Part shown: positions 25,288 through 34,847 of the stretch, one piece after another | How positions within the stretch are numbered: the first letter of the stretch is position 1 | Layout: each line of letters opens with the position of its first letter | Notes under the pieces: model-generated | Seen by the model: the letters and a program-made list of their open reading frames with translations, nothing else | Told to the model about the DNA's origin: nothing | Database searches by the model: none | NCBI GenBank assembly: GCA_020723285.1 | Contig: DYJE01000002.1 | Span: 186,001 to 250,000 of the forward strand | Direction of reading: 5' to 3' | DNA from: Desulforapulum autotrophicum | Lineage (GTDB): Bacteria > Desulfobacterota > Desulfobacteria > Desulfobacterales > Desulfolunaceae | DNA length: 64,000 bases | Position numbers and translations under genes: made by a program

Positions 25288-27577
25288 TGTGTATACCAAA
25301 CAAGATTATGATGCCGTCGATGAGCTGTTGCATTATCCGGAATTTCTCGACAGACATCTGTCCGGTTTTCAGGACACGTCTGAAATCACTGTACCGGACG
25401 ACCCCATCGAAAAAGTGATATTTCAGAACGAGGCCAAAAAAGCCATCCGGAAAATCGCACAGAACAAAGGACATATCCTCATGGTGGGGAGACCCGGAAC
25501 CGGGAAATCCCTTCTTGCCAACATGTTCAAGGATGTCATTGACGTGTCTTTGGGGGACTATATCAGGCCCAAAGAATCCATTGCCGCCTTTCCTGGCAAA
25601 GACGACAATCATGTCCGGTTTGCCTACGCCTCTCCGGAAATACTCGACAAGCAGATTGAAAAAATCACCGAAGATATTGACAACGCCCGGTGCAACGTGG
25701 AGCCCTTTTCCCTGAAAGAGCAGATACGCCAGGTGAACAAAGTACGCAACGTCCTTCTTTTCATGACCCTTTCAAGTCTTTGTTTAGGATTTGTATTTCC
25801 ACAGGTATTCATCCTGACCGGTCTCTGCGGTATCGGATCCATTTTCATGTTCATGCAGGCCAACAATCACAAAGTTCAGGAACGGATTCAGCAGGACAAT
25901 CAGACCGGACGAAAAAATGAAATGAAGCAGCTTGTGGATATGATACCCGAGGTGCTTTACGATCCAAGAAAAGACAAAGATCTCATGGTCTGCATTTCAG
26001 AGCCTGATGCCAGAAGCATGAAAGGCGGTTTCAGACATGATCCCTACCAGTCGGGAAATCTCCAGACACCGATCCATAAACGGACCTATCTTGGAGCTCA
26101 CGCCAAATCACCCATCATTTATATAGATGAACTGAAAACACTGGTCCGGTCAGGCTACATGTCAAGCCTCCTTGAAATCATGCAGAACAAGGAATACATC
26201 CTGGAAGGTGGTAAAAACACTGGCAGCGGTGCCGCAGACCGTTCTGAAAACATGCTCAAGGCGAACAACATCATCATCGCCTGCTGCAACCATGACACCC
26301 TGTCCTTTCTTCAAAGTGAAGGTGACGGTGCTTTTTTAAGCCGGATTGAAGACAAAGGGGAAATCGTCCAGATGGAATCCAGCGTGGAAGAAACACCCGA
26401 AACCCTGATGCAGACCGCAAGGTACATCAAGCAGGAAATCATTTCCATCGGAACAGAGTTCAGAGATACCTGGGGAGAAATCATCGAAAAGGAAGGTTAC
26501 ATCGGTGTCAGACAGAGAAGTGAAAAAATATTCGGCCGAACTCTTCCCGCAGGATATGTGCTGAAGGAAAGGGAGTTTACACGTAATGCCGTGGCCGAAA
26601 TAGTCAAAGAGCTTCGATGCAGAGCATCCGATGGAAAATTGAGCGCCATTTTGCGGCCCATAAACGGAATCATCAAGACCGCCGAGCATGAAGCCATCCT
26701 TGAAAATGCCGATTTTGTCACAGCAAGGCATGTCAAAAAAGCGCTGATCGAGCACATGAGCCTTGAAGGCTCCTTGTCTAAGGATTCCATCCGTCATAAA
26801 AAAGAGCTGAAAAACTACATCAGTTCCATGACCGACGCCATCGGTTATGTTGTGGGTCTTGCCGTCATTTCATCCCAGGCCAGCGGTCAGATGTTCGGGC
26901 AGCCCTTGCCCATCCACTGTCAGATAAACCCCGGCGGAGCGGATACGGTGGCCGCATCAGGAAAAACCGGTGATATTGCCAAAGCCGCGGCTCAAAACGT
27001 ACGCGCCTCCATCAAGAAAACATTCAGAACAATCGGTGCGCCCTATATCGGTTACGAGATGCATATCGAGTATATTCAAGCCCATGGCGGTGTTGAAGGC
27101 GACAGTGCATCCATTGCCATGGACGTTGCCCTGATCAGTGATTATATCAAAGTCCCTGTGAACCAGAAATTCGGAATCACCGGTTCGCTTACAGGAGACA
27201 TCATTCTTGCCGTTGGAGGGGTTACGGAAAAAGTCCGTTCGATCATGGACCCGGATCTGGATATGATGGGTGCCTGCGTTCCCTGGCAGAACAGAGAAGA
27301 CATTGAACCTCTTCTGGTAAACGTGGAGTGCGAAATGACCACGAACGGCGAAATACCGGGTGTAAGGATTTACAGAACCGAAGGTAAAAAAGATCCGTTC
27401 GACATTTTTTTTATAAAAACCAAATATCACGCTTATAAAATCCTTATGGGAATCGAAAAAAATGAGTTCGAAGATCGTATGGCTGATAGGAGCCGTAAAG
27501 ATTTCGAATTCATGAAATCCATGAAAAAGCCGGAACTTGAAGAAGATAATCATAATTCTAACACTTTTTTAACATGA
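25280..27577 (+). CDS. Membrane-anchored LonB-like ATP-dependent protease
   Basis: AAA+ Ser-Lys protease of 765 residues with the layout of archaeal LonB. Walker A is GRPGTGKS (70-77) and Walker B is IIYIDE (279-284). Two hydrophobic segments (about 156-172 and 174-193) are inserted between them, so the protein should sit in the inner membrane facing the cytoplasm. A sensor/lid region is followed by the C-terminal Lon protease domain with catalytic Ser609 (EGDSAS) and Lys651 (GGVTEKV), 42 residues apart as expected. The large N-terminal substrate domain of classical LonA is absent. It is coupled by an 8-base overlap to the unknown 393-residue protein and driven by sigma-54. It probably degrades membrane or misfolded proteins under a specific signal. 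Confidence 0.9.
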   Translation: MNSVYTKQDYDAVDELLHYPEFLDRHLSGFQDTSEITVPDDPIEKVIFQNEAKKAIRKIAQNKGHILMVGRPGTGKSLLANMFKDVIDVSLGDYIRPKESIAAFPGKDDNHVRFAYASPEILDKQIEKITEDIDNARCNVEPFSLKEQIRQVNKVRNVLLFMTLSSLCLGFVFPQVFILTGLCGIGSIFMFMQANNHKVQERIQQDNQTGRKNEMKQLVDMIPEVLYDPRKDKDLMVCISEPDARSMKGGFRHDPYQSGNLQTPIHKRTYLGAHAKSPIIYIDELKTLVRSGYMSSLLEIMQNKEYILEGGKNTGSGAADRSENMLKANNIIIACCNHDTLSFLQSEGDGAFLSRIEDKGEIVQMESSVEETPETLMQTARYIKQEIISIGTEFRDTWGEIIEKEGYIGVRQRSEKIFGRTLPAGYVLKEREFTRNAVAEIVKELRCRASDGKLSAILRPINGIIKTAEHEAILENADFVTARHVKKALIEHMSLEGSLSKDSIRHKKELKNYISSMTDAIGYVVGLAVISSQASGQMFGQPLPIHCQINPGGADTVAASGKTGDIAKAAAQNVRASIKKTFRTIGAPYIGYEMHIEYIQAHGGVEGDSASIAMDVALISDYIKVPVNQKFGITGSLTGDIILAVGGVTEKVRSIMDPDLDMMGACVPWQNREDIEPLLVNVECEMTTNGEIPGVRIYRTEGKKDPFDIFFIKTKYHAYKILMGIEKNEFEDRMADRSRKDFEFMKSMKKPELEEDNHNSNTFLT

Positions 27578-27582
27578 TCTTA

Positions 27583-27611
27583 TTGACAATCTTACATCAT
27601 ATCTGTATTTT
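27583..27611 (+). promoter_or_regulatory. Sigma-70-type promoter for fusA
   Basis: TTGACA (27583-27588), a 17-base spacer and TATTTT (27606-27611), immediately after the protease gene. It gives a leader of about 180 bases before the EF-G ATG. No gene or clear riboregulator was seen in the leader. Confidence 0.6.
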
Positions 27612-27800
27612 ACCGGACTTGTTGATTTCAGTTTACCACCATGTATTTTCCGCACCCTGTGATGAAAGCCCGGAAATTTCATGAAAATCTGAAAAGTTAT
27701 CTTAAATGAAGGTGAATTCTCCTTTTTGGGATACGGCATTCATCACGTTTCGTCATATGTGCATGCAATAAAACGTGTACTTGTGTGAAGGATTAGCTCC

Positions 27801-29882
27801 ATGAAAAACGATTTGTCAAAAGTTAGAAACATCGGCATCAGCGCCCATATCGACTCGGGCAAAACAACACTCACTGAACGCATCCTGTTTTACACGAACA
27901 GAATTCACGCCATTCATGATGTCAAGGGGAAAGACGGCGTCGGTGCCGTGATGGACTCCATGGAACTGGAGAAAGAACGCGGCATCACCATCGCTTCCGC
28001 TGCGACGTTCTGTGAGTGGAAAGACAACGAGATCAACATCATCGACACCCCGGGTCATGTGGATTTCACCATTGAGGTTGAACGCTCCTTAAGGGTTCTT
28101 GACGGTGCCATTCTCGTTCTCTGCTCCGTTTCCGGCGTCCAGAGTCAGTCCATTACCGTGGACAACCAGATGAAGCGTTACAACGTACCCTGTATCGCCT
28201 TTATCAACAAATGCGACCGGAGTGGTGCGAACCCCTACCGTGTTATCACTCAGCTCAAAGAAAAACTGGGGCACAATCCTCTGGCCCTCCAGATTCCAGT
28301 AGGCCTTGAAGACAAACATAACGGCGTGATTGACCTCCTCACCATGAAAGCCCTTTATTTTGACGGAAAAAATGGTGAGAACATCATCGAGGAGGATATT
28401 CCTAAAGAACTGCTGGACGAAGCCACATCCAAACGTGAAGAGCTTATCGAAACAGCGTCACTTTTCTCCGACGAACTCACGGAAGCCATTCTCGAAGAAG
28501 CTGAGATCACTCCCGGACTGATCATCGAAGCCGTCAGACGTGGAACCATTCAGCGTAAACTGACACCGGTTCTTATGGGCTCTGCTTACAAGAACAAAGG
28601 AGTTCAGCCGCTTCTTGATGCTGTTTCACGTTACCTTCCGGCCCCTTATGACATCCAGAACGATGCCCTTGACATGGACAACAATGAAAAACCTGTTGTT
28701 CTTAAAAGCGATTCCAATGAAAAAACGGTTGCCCTTGCGTTCAAACTTGAAGATGGTCACTACGGCCAGCTGACCTATATCAGGGTTTATCAGGGCGCGA
28801 TTAAAAAAGGCGATACCGTGATCAACACCAAGAACGGACGAAAAGTGAAAATCGGCCGTGTTGTCCGTATGCACGCCGCTGAAATGGAAGACATTGAAAT
28901 GGTTCCTGCCGGTTATATCGGCGCTCTTTTCGGAATCGAGTGCGCTTCAGGCGATACGTTTACCGATCCGTCCATCAATCTGTCCATGCTGTCCATGTTC
29001 GTTCCGGCACCGGTTATCTCCCTTGCGGTTAAGCCCAAGGATAACAAGTCCCAGATCAACATGTCCAAGGCGCTTTCAAGGTTCACCAAGGAAGACCCCA
29101 CATTCAAGACCCACATCGATCCTGAAACCAATGAAACCATTATCGAAGGCATGGGCGAACTTCACCTTGAAGTCTATGTGGAACGCATGTTCAGAGAATA
29201 CAAAGCCGAAGTCGAAACCGGCAAACCCCGGGTTGCCTACAGAGAAACCATCACCCAGCGTGCTGAATATGATTACGTTCATAAGAAACAGACAGGGGGC
29301 TCCGGCCAGTACGCCAAAGTCATGGGCTTCATCGAACCGATTGAAGACGAGCACTTCATTTTTGAAAACAAGGTTACCGGCGGCCGTATCCCTACCAATT
29401 ACATTCCTGCCTGTGAAAAAGGTTTCACGCTCTGTATGAACAAAGGTCCGAAAATGGAATACCCCGTGACCGGTGTCAAGGTAACTCTGACCGATGGGGC
29501 TTTCCATGCGGTGGACAGCTCGGATATGGCGTTCCAGACTGCGGCCCGTGGCGCTTTTATCGAAGCATACCTTAAAGCGAAACCCGTAATCCATGAACCC
29601 ATCATGAAAGTTGAAATCGAGACACCCACTGAATTCCAGGGCAACTGCATGGGCTTGATCAACCAGCGTCGCGGTATGATTCTCGGTTCACAGGACGAAG
29701 GGGTCATGTGCCGGATCGAAGCCCAGGTTCCCCTTTCTGAAATGTTCGGATTTTCAACCATTCTTCGATCAAACACACAGGGCAAGGCCCAATTCACCAT
29801 GGAATTCTGCATGTACAAACAGGTGCCGCAGATGGTCGCCGAGGCATTGATCAAAGCGGCTCAGGATGAGAAAAAGAAATAA
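27801..29882 (+). CDS. fusA: Elongation factor G (spdEFG1/mitochondrial-like type)
   Basis: Ribosomal translocase GTPase, 693 residues, five-domain EF-G. G1 is AHIDSGKTT, switch regions include ERGITI, G3 is DTPGH and G4 is NKCD. Domain IV contains the [12 protein letters not shown] loop and domain V closes with [19 protein letters not shown]. The opening [22 protein letters not shown] uses Ser where typical bacterial EF-G has Ala in AHIDAGKTT. This form is typical of the spdEFG1/mitochondrial EF-G1 lineage, found with a second EF-G in spirochaetes, planctomycetes and delta-proteobacteria (family knowledge). It is not next to rpsL/rpsG, which fits a non-canonical copy. AAGGA lies upstream of the ATG. 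Confidence 0.93.
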   Translation: MKNDLSKVRNIGISAHIDSGKTTLTERILFYTNRIHAIHDVKGKDGVGAVMDSMELEKERGITIASAATFCEWKDNEINIIDTPGHVDFTIEVERSLRVLDGAILVLCSVSGVQSQSITVDNQMKRYNVPCIAFINKCDRSGANPYRVITQLKEKLGHNPLALQIPVGLEDKHNGVIDLLTMKALYFDGKNGENIIEEDIPKELLDEATSKREELIETASLFSDELTEAILEEAEITPGLIIEAVRRGTIQRKLTPVLMGSAYKNKGVQPLLDAVSRYLPAPYDIQNDALDMDNNEKPVVLKSDSNEKTVALAFKLEDGHYGQLTYIRVYQGAIKKGDTVINTKNGRKVKIGRVVRMHAAEMEDIEMVPAGYIGALFGIECASGDTFTDPSINLSMLSMFVPAPVISLAVKPKDNKSQINMSKALSRFTKEDPTFKTHIDPETNETIIEGMGELHLEVYVERMFREYKAEVETGKPRVAYRETITQRAEYDYVHKKQTGGSGQYAKVMGFIEPIEDEHFIFENKVTGGRIPTNYIPACEKGFTLCMNKGPKMEYPVTGVKVTLTDGAFHAVDSSDMAFQTAARGAFIEAYLKAKPVIHEPIMKVEIETPTEFQGNCMGLINQRRGMILGSQDEGVMCRIEAQVPLSEMFGFSTILRSNTQGKAQFTMEFCMYKQVPQMVAEALIKAAQDEKKK

Positions 29883-29901
29883 CCGATAAGGAAATAAGAA
29901 T

Positions 29902-30597
29902 ATGAACGAAAACACCCTTAAACTTGACAACCCCCTGTCTCAGCTCGGTTTTGAAACTGATAGCCTGATTACTCCCGGACAAATGGGAGCCATCTGCGCC
30001 AGAGCCGGAATCGGTAAAACATCTTTTCTCGTTCAAATCGGACTCTACGCCATGGCAAGGGGACAGAAGGTTCTCCATATAAGCCTTGATGAGCCTGTGA
30101 CCAAAATAAATATTTGGTACCGTGAGATGTTCAACCTTATGGCACCTAAAAACGGAATAACCATGATCAATCAGGCCTGGGACACCATAATTTCCAATCG
30201 CCTGATCATGACTCTGAAACTTGACGGTTTTTCTGTTCCACGTCTTGAAGAACGCCTGGCCGATCTTATCGAGCAGGATATTTTCAAGCCAGACACCCTG
30301 GTCGTGGACGGTTTTCCCTTTGAAAAATGTGACCGCTGTCTTCTCAAGGACCTTAAAATTCTTGTGGAAAAAATGGGTATGAATGTCTGGTTCACTGTGA
30401 ACACCCATCGTCATGAGCCTCCGGATCAGGACGGATATCCTGTCCAGCTCACCGGTATGAGCGATCTTTTCAACACGGTCATCCAGCTGATCTCAGAAAA
30501 AAAGATCGTGGATCTTCAGATCCTTAAAGGACAGGTTGATTCAGAAAAAGCGGCATCTCTTTTCATCGATACGGATACCATGCTGATCAGTGCGTGA
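29902..30597 (+). CDS. RecA-like/KaiC-type small ATPase
   Basis: P-loop protein of 231 residues with Walker A CARAGIGKTSF (about 33-43), a strand then HISLDEP, and a Walker B-like segment DTLVVDGFPF. The order fits a single RecA/KaiC-like ATPase domain without further modules. It starts 20 bases after fusA (AAGGAAATAAGAAT before the ATG) and a strong terminator follows, so it is probably co-transcribed with the EF-G gene. No partner protein is nearby and the role is unknown. The conserved pairing with EF-G, if seen in relatives, would point to a translation-linked job. Confidence 0.65.
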   Translation: MNENTLKLDNPLSQLGFETDSLITPGQMGAICARAGIGKTSFLVQIGLYAMARGQKVLHISLDEPVTKINIWYREMFNLMAPKNGITMINQAWDTIISNRLIMTLKLDGFSVPRLEERLADLIEQDIFKPDTLVVDGFPFEKCDRCLLKDLKILVEKMGMNVWFTVNTHRHEPPDQDGYPVQLTGMSDLFNTVIQLISEKKIVDLQILKGQVDSEKAASLFIDTDTMLISA

Positions 30598-30633
30598 TAT
30601 TTTATAACTGCCTACGGCATGATGGAATCAAAG

Positions 30634-30670
30634 AACCCCGGATCGAAATGATCCGGGGTTTTCATTTTTA
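30634..30670 (+). terminator. Rho-independent terminator
   Basis: A perfect 11-bp stem AACCCCGGATC / GATCCGGGGTT with a 5-base loop (30645-30649) is followed by TTTCATTTTT. It ends the fusA-ATPase transcript 36 bases after the stop codon. Confidence 0.92.
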
Positions 30671-30749
30671 AAAGTTTTAAACAGATAACATAAATCAATC
30701 ATAAAATTTCAATATAACAGAGCGAATGTGGGACCGAACAGCCATGGTG

Positions 30750-31643
30750 TTATAAATAAACATGCCCCCCTTTCCCCTTACTCATGTATGGATTCACAGC
30801 TCTGATATCACTCAGTCTCCTGATCCTTTCTTCTGTAGGAGGATGAGTTCTGAACAAAACAGAGACATCGTTAGAAGTTTTTGTCGGGAAAAAAAATCCT
30901 TTGACTCCCTTAGTATCATAATCAATCTTTGAGAGTGCTGAAATCAGTGGCTCCGGACTTCCCAACAATTCAGCCGATCCCAGGTCCGCATTGAACTCGT
31001 TATTTCTGGACATAGTCAGTTGAACCAGATATGAAAAAAAAGGAGCGATTATCAAGACAGCAATGAGCATCACGTTAACATAAATCCCATTTATAATAAT
31101 GAACGGCAGACTGATCAACAAAATCACCTGACCCCAAAGAGACAAGGATTCAGTTAACCGGCCCAGAAGCAAAGCGAACCACATGGAACGCATGTCGTTA
31201 TTTTTAATATGGCTGATTTCATGGGCAGTGATCCCTGCTATTTCAGCGTCGCTCAATCTGTTTATAATCCCTGCAGAAATCGCCACGGCAGATTTGTTCC
31301 GCGTCCCAGTGGCGAAGGCGGCGAGAGTATCCGAAGGTATCAGATAGATTTCAGGCATTTTTTCAAGATCCGCTCTTCTGCTCAGGATGTTGACCATTCG
31401 GTGAACATGGGGTGCATCGTAAAAACTCAAAGGTCTTACCTTGAATAATCCCATCATCAGCTTCGGCGCGATGTTCGGGCTAAACAGATACAAAACTCCA
31501 ATGCCTGCCAATATTATGAACACCAGAAAAGGACCTGCGATAACGTATGCGATCAGTCCCAAGGTCGCTGTGAGAACCCAAATAAGAACAGCAGATATCA
31601 AAACGTTTTCAATTTTTTGTTTCATCCATTTCGTTCTGTTCAT
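30750..31643 (-). CDS. htpX: HtpX-like M48 membrane metalloprotease
   Basis: Inner-membrane zinc protease for quality control of membrane proteins, 297 residues. Two N-terminal TM segments (about 12-60) precede the zinc motif HEISH (ITAHEISHIKNND). Two further hydrophobic segments (about 150-195) and the downstream Glu of the NEFNADLGSAELLG region follow. The ATG at 31643 has GGGAGG six bases upstream; the frame to 31661 has none. This gives the window a second membrane protease besides the LonB-like one 3 kb away. The gene is transcribed towards the fusA terminator. Confidence 0.93.
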   Translation of the reverse strand: MNRTKWMKQKIENVLISAVLIWVLTATLGLIAYVIAGPFLVFIILAGIGVLYLFSPNIAPKLMMGLFKVRPLSFYDAPHVHRMVNILSRRADLEKMPEIYLIPSDTLAAFATGTRNKSAVAISAGIINRLSDAEIAGITAHEISHIKNNDMRSMWFALLLGRLTESLSLWGQVILLISLPFIIINGIYVNVMLIAVLIIAPFFSYLVQLTMSRNNEFNADLGSAELLGSPEPLISALSKIDYDTKGVKGFFFPTKTSNDVSVLFRTHPPTEERIRRLSDIRAVNPYMSKGKGGHVYL

Positions 31644-31861
31644 GCATGACCTCCCTATCAAGCGATATCACGATTATGACATAATATAGGGATCTGCCTT
31701 GACAATTTCAACCCGAGTCGAATGGATCAGGCGTTATACATCCGTAAATATGATTGAGTTTTGTTTTTCATGATGATATATTTTCATATACTTATATCAT
31801 ATCTATAGAATATCAGCATCCTGACCACCGTATTCTGACTATATAATCGGCAAAGAAGACC

Positions 31862-34399
31862 ATGACCTTACTTCTGTTCCAGAAAAATGGCGATAGAAAC
31901 ATCATTGACAGTGGGTCACTTGACAATCCGGGTATAATCATCAAACGAACGGATTCAGTAGGTGAAACAATCGAAATGATGATTGCATGCGATGTCTTGG
32001 TGCTTTTCATGGATGTCGACGATAACCTCTTCAATTTGAAGCAAGCCATACACACAGTTGAACTGATTCGCAGCAGTGAAAGACATAAACAGATCCCCGT
32101 GGTTTATCTGCTTCAAAGTATACCCGAATCCGATATCGAATTCTATAGACCGGGAGATGGTCCGGTAGACTATATTATTAAACCACTGAATCACAGTGTG
32201 ATTAAAAATAAAATAAAATGCTATAAGGATTTAATGTATTACAGGTCCAATGATAAGAGAATCAGCTCTACTCAAAACGTTTACCGCCGTTTTTTTGAGA
32301 ACGGTCCTTCAGCGTTTGTGATGATAGACCAGCATGGTTACATTCTTGATCTTAACTCATCGTTTCTTCATAACATTGCAAAGCCAGGCCATGACAAACT
32401 GGATTACATCGGGCAGCACATTTTTTCACAAACCGATTTATTCCATTCTAAAATCTTCGATATGTTCAAAAATATTATGGCCGGGAAAAAAACTCCAAAA
32501 ACAGATATTGTGGTGACAGCATCGCCTCATGCGTCTGACAAATATTATTCGGTCAATTCTTCACCCATAATCAGAGGTAACCACATTGAATTCGTTATTT
32601 TTATTTTTGAAGATATCAGTGAAAGGATTGAAGCTGAAAATGATCTCAGTCTATCGCGTAATGAACTTGTAAGAGCGAATTCAGAACTTCAACGCATGAC
32701 AGAAGATCTTGAAAAGGCTATTTCCAAAGCCAACAAAATGGCTGTTGAAGCTGAAATCGCAACCATTTCAAAAAGCGGATTTCTTGCGAGTATGAGCCAT
32801 GAAATCAGAACACCTCTCAATGCGGTCGTTGGCTTTACAGATCTTATGCTTTCTACGAAATTATCGGAAGAACAGAAGGAGTACATTGAATCTATAAGGG
32901 ATTCTTCTCAGACATTTCTTGGGTTGATCAACGACATTCTTGATTTTTCAAAAATTGAAGCTGATCGGGTCGAGCTCGAAAAAATACCATTTAAACTTGA
33001 TTCAATTATGGACGAAGTCGTCAACACGACAGGTTTAAGGGCCTATGAAAAGAATATCGAAATAGCTTGCCAGATACAACCTGGGATTCCAACGTTTCTT
33101 GACGGAGATCCTGTACGCCTGAAACAGATCCTTGTCAATATCATTGGTAATGCAGTCAAATTCACGTCGATGGGCCATATTTTTATCCGTGTCTTTCTTG
33201 TCTCACTACGTGATCATATGGCAACTGTCCGTTTCAGCATTTCAGACACAGGAATAGGCATTCCATCGAACAAAATCGAAAAAATTTTTCAACCCTTCTC
33301 TCAAGCCTCAACATCCACAACCCGTGAGTTCGGAGGCACAGGTCTTGGCCTTGCTATTTCTAAAAAACTGGCTGAACTGATGAAGGGTTCAATCTCCGTC
33401 CAAAGCCCCAATCCTGAAAGCCATCTAAACCCTGGAACCGTCTTTCATATTGAAACAAAATTCAGCTTTGACCCCAAAAAATCGACAGAGAAAGACGCCC
33501 CTGAGCAAAATATCCATGGGAAACATGTCGCTATCATGTCAGGTGACTGGACATTGTTGGAGTTTTACAGCAAAATGCTCATAGACGCCGGTATGACCGT
33601 CACTCCTGTCAATAATCCTTCAGAAATATTTAAAATTTTATCTCAAGATGAAACGACGGATCATGAGCACTCCCTTCTTCTCATCGATGACACAATACCT
33701 TTATCCTCTCTAAAAAAAGCTATTGATTACATATCTGATGGAAGCCTCGAAAAAGTTAATGCCGCCTTGATGCTTTCGCCATATTCTGCGATGGAAAAAG
33801 AAATTCTGGACATTTATCCCCATGTTTTCTCATTTATAACATTACTCAAAAAGCCTTTTAAGCTGTCCCATATAAGTAAATTGCTGGCACGACAAGACCA
33901 TGAAGCTGACAGAACATGTCTGCCTGATGAGAACGGGAATGTGGATGCAGCTTGCATCGGATACAATATACTGCTTGTAGAAGACAACAAGATAAATCAA
34001 AAAGTTGCCATAAAAATGTTGAAAAAAATGGGGCATACCGTTACAGTTGCAGATAATGGAAACGAAGCCCTGGATATTTTAAAAAACAATATAAGTTTCG
34101 ACCTTGTTCTCATGGATGGCCAGATGCCCGTGATGGATGGTTTCAAGGCAACTGAAATCATAAGACGAAATGAGCAATCCAAACCGGACGCGACGAGGCT
34201 TCCGATCATTGCTCTTACGGCCAACGCCATGAAGGGCGACAGAGACAGATACCTGAACGCAGGAATGGATGATTATATAGCTAAACCCGTTAAATTCAAT
34301 GATCTTTCCACAATGATCACTGACATCATGAGGCGAAAAATTTCAGGTAATCTTGTCAGACATAACACCATGATCTCTCAGGATTCTCCTGAATTCTGA
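31862..34399 (+). CDS. Hybrid sensor histidine kinase
   Basis: Cytoplasmic or peripheral hybrid kinase of 845 residues, without clear TM segments. The order is: an N-terminal receiver-like domain (about 1-125, lacking an obvious phospho-acceptor set); a PAS domain (about 135-260, ENGPSAFVMIDQHGYILDLN); a coiled coil (265-300); and HisKA with MSHEIRTPLNAV (His313). HATPase follows (IVNIIGNAVKFTS, DTGIGIP, GGTGLGLAISK), then a degenerate receiver (about 555-675, LLIDDTIPL) and a full C-terminal receiver with VLMDGQMPVMDG (Asp752). A possible divergent operator (31773-31800) separates it from htpX. The next gene encodes a small periplasmic protein that may feed it a signal. Confidence 0.9.
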   Translation: MTLLLFQKNGDRNIIDSGSLDNPGIIIKRTDSVGETIEMMIACDVLVLFMDVDDNLFNLKQAIHTVELIRSSERHKQIPVVYLLQSIPESDIEFYRPGDGPVDYIIKPLNHSVIKNKIKCYKDLMYYRSNDKRISSTQNVYRRFFENGPSAFVMIDQHGYILDLNSSFLHNIAKPGHDKLDYIGQHIFSQTDLFHSKIFDMFKNIMAGKKTPKTDIVVTASPHASDKYYSVNSSPIIRGNHIEFVIFIFEDISERIEAENDLSLSRNELVRANSELQRMTEDLEKAISKANKMAVEAEIATISKSGFLASMSHEIRTPLNAVVGFTDLMLSTKLSEEQKEYIESIRDSSQTFLGLINDILDFSKIEADRVELEKIPFKLDSIMDEVVNTTGLRAYEKNIEIACQIQPGIPTFLDGDPVRLKQILVNIIGNAVKFTSMGHIFIRVFLVSLRDHMATVRFSISDTGIGIPSNKIEKIFQPFSQASTSTTREFGGTGLGLAISKKLAELMKGSISVQSPNPESHLNPGTVFHIETKFSFDPKKSTEKDAPEQNIHGKHVAIMSGDWTLLEFYSKMLIDAGMTVTPVNNPSEIFKILSQDETTDHEHSLLLIDDTIPLSSLKKAIDYISDGSLEKVNAALMLSPYSAMEKEILDIYPHVFSFITLLKKPFKLSHISKLLARQDHEADRTCLPDENGNVDAACIGYNILLVEDNKINQKVAIKMLKKMGHTVTVADNGNEALDILKNNISFDLVLMDGQMPVMDGFKATEIIRRNEQSKPDATRLPIIALTANAMKGDRDRYLNAGMDDYIAKPVKFNDLSTMITDIMRRKISGNLVRHNTMISQDSPEF

Positions 34400-34433
34400 A
34401 GGATTACAACATAATATAAAGGGAGGTTGTTCT

Positions 34434-34847
34434 ATGAAAATCTGCGTACTCTGTCTTTCTGTATTCTTACTTACTTCGATTGCAGCACAGGCCGAACTTC
34501 TTATTATTACGAATAAGTCAGTCGCCCAATCCAGCCTTTCAAAGCAGGATATCAAGGATATTTTTTTAGGAAACAAACAGTATTGGACAGACAAATCGAA
34601 AATTTCTTTTGCTGTCGTCGGAGAAGGTGACGTTGCGAACAGCTTTTTCAAAACTTATCTTGGCATGAGCACGGCACAATACAATGGATTGTGGAGTGAA
34701 AAACTATATACTGGCGGTAAAACATTGCCAAAACGATTCAAATCTTCCAAACAGGTCATCGATTTTATTTCTCAGACTGCGGGCGCCATCGGTTTTATTG
34801 ACAACGTCCCGCAGCCCAAAGATGTCAATGTGATTGAAATCAAATAA
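34434..34847 (+). CDS. Small periplasmic PstS-like substrate-binding protein
   Basis: Exported protein of 137 residues with a signal peptide (MKICVLCLSVFLLTSIAAQA, cleavage about 20). The mature part starts ELLIITNKSVAQSSLSKQDIKDIFLG. This is a common opening of PstS-type phosphate-binding-like domains that occur alone as one lobe. It continues through YNGLWSEKLYTGG to GAIGFIDN. GGGAGG precedes the ATG at good spacing. It begins 34 bases after the hybrid kinase and could be its ligand-binding partner, though the kinase shows no periplasmic domain. The 3' end overlaps the convergent argC by eight bases. Confidence 0.82.
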   Translation: MKICVLCLSVFLLTSIAAQAELLIITNKSVAQSSLSKQDIKDIFLGNKQYWTDKSKISFAVVGEGDVANSFFKTYLGMSTAQYNGLWSEKLYTGGKTLPKRFKSSKQVIDFISQTAGAIGFIDNVPQPKDVNVIEIK

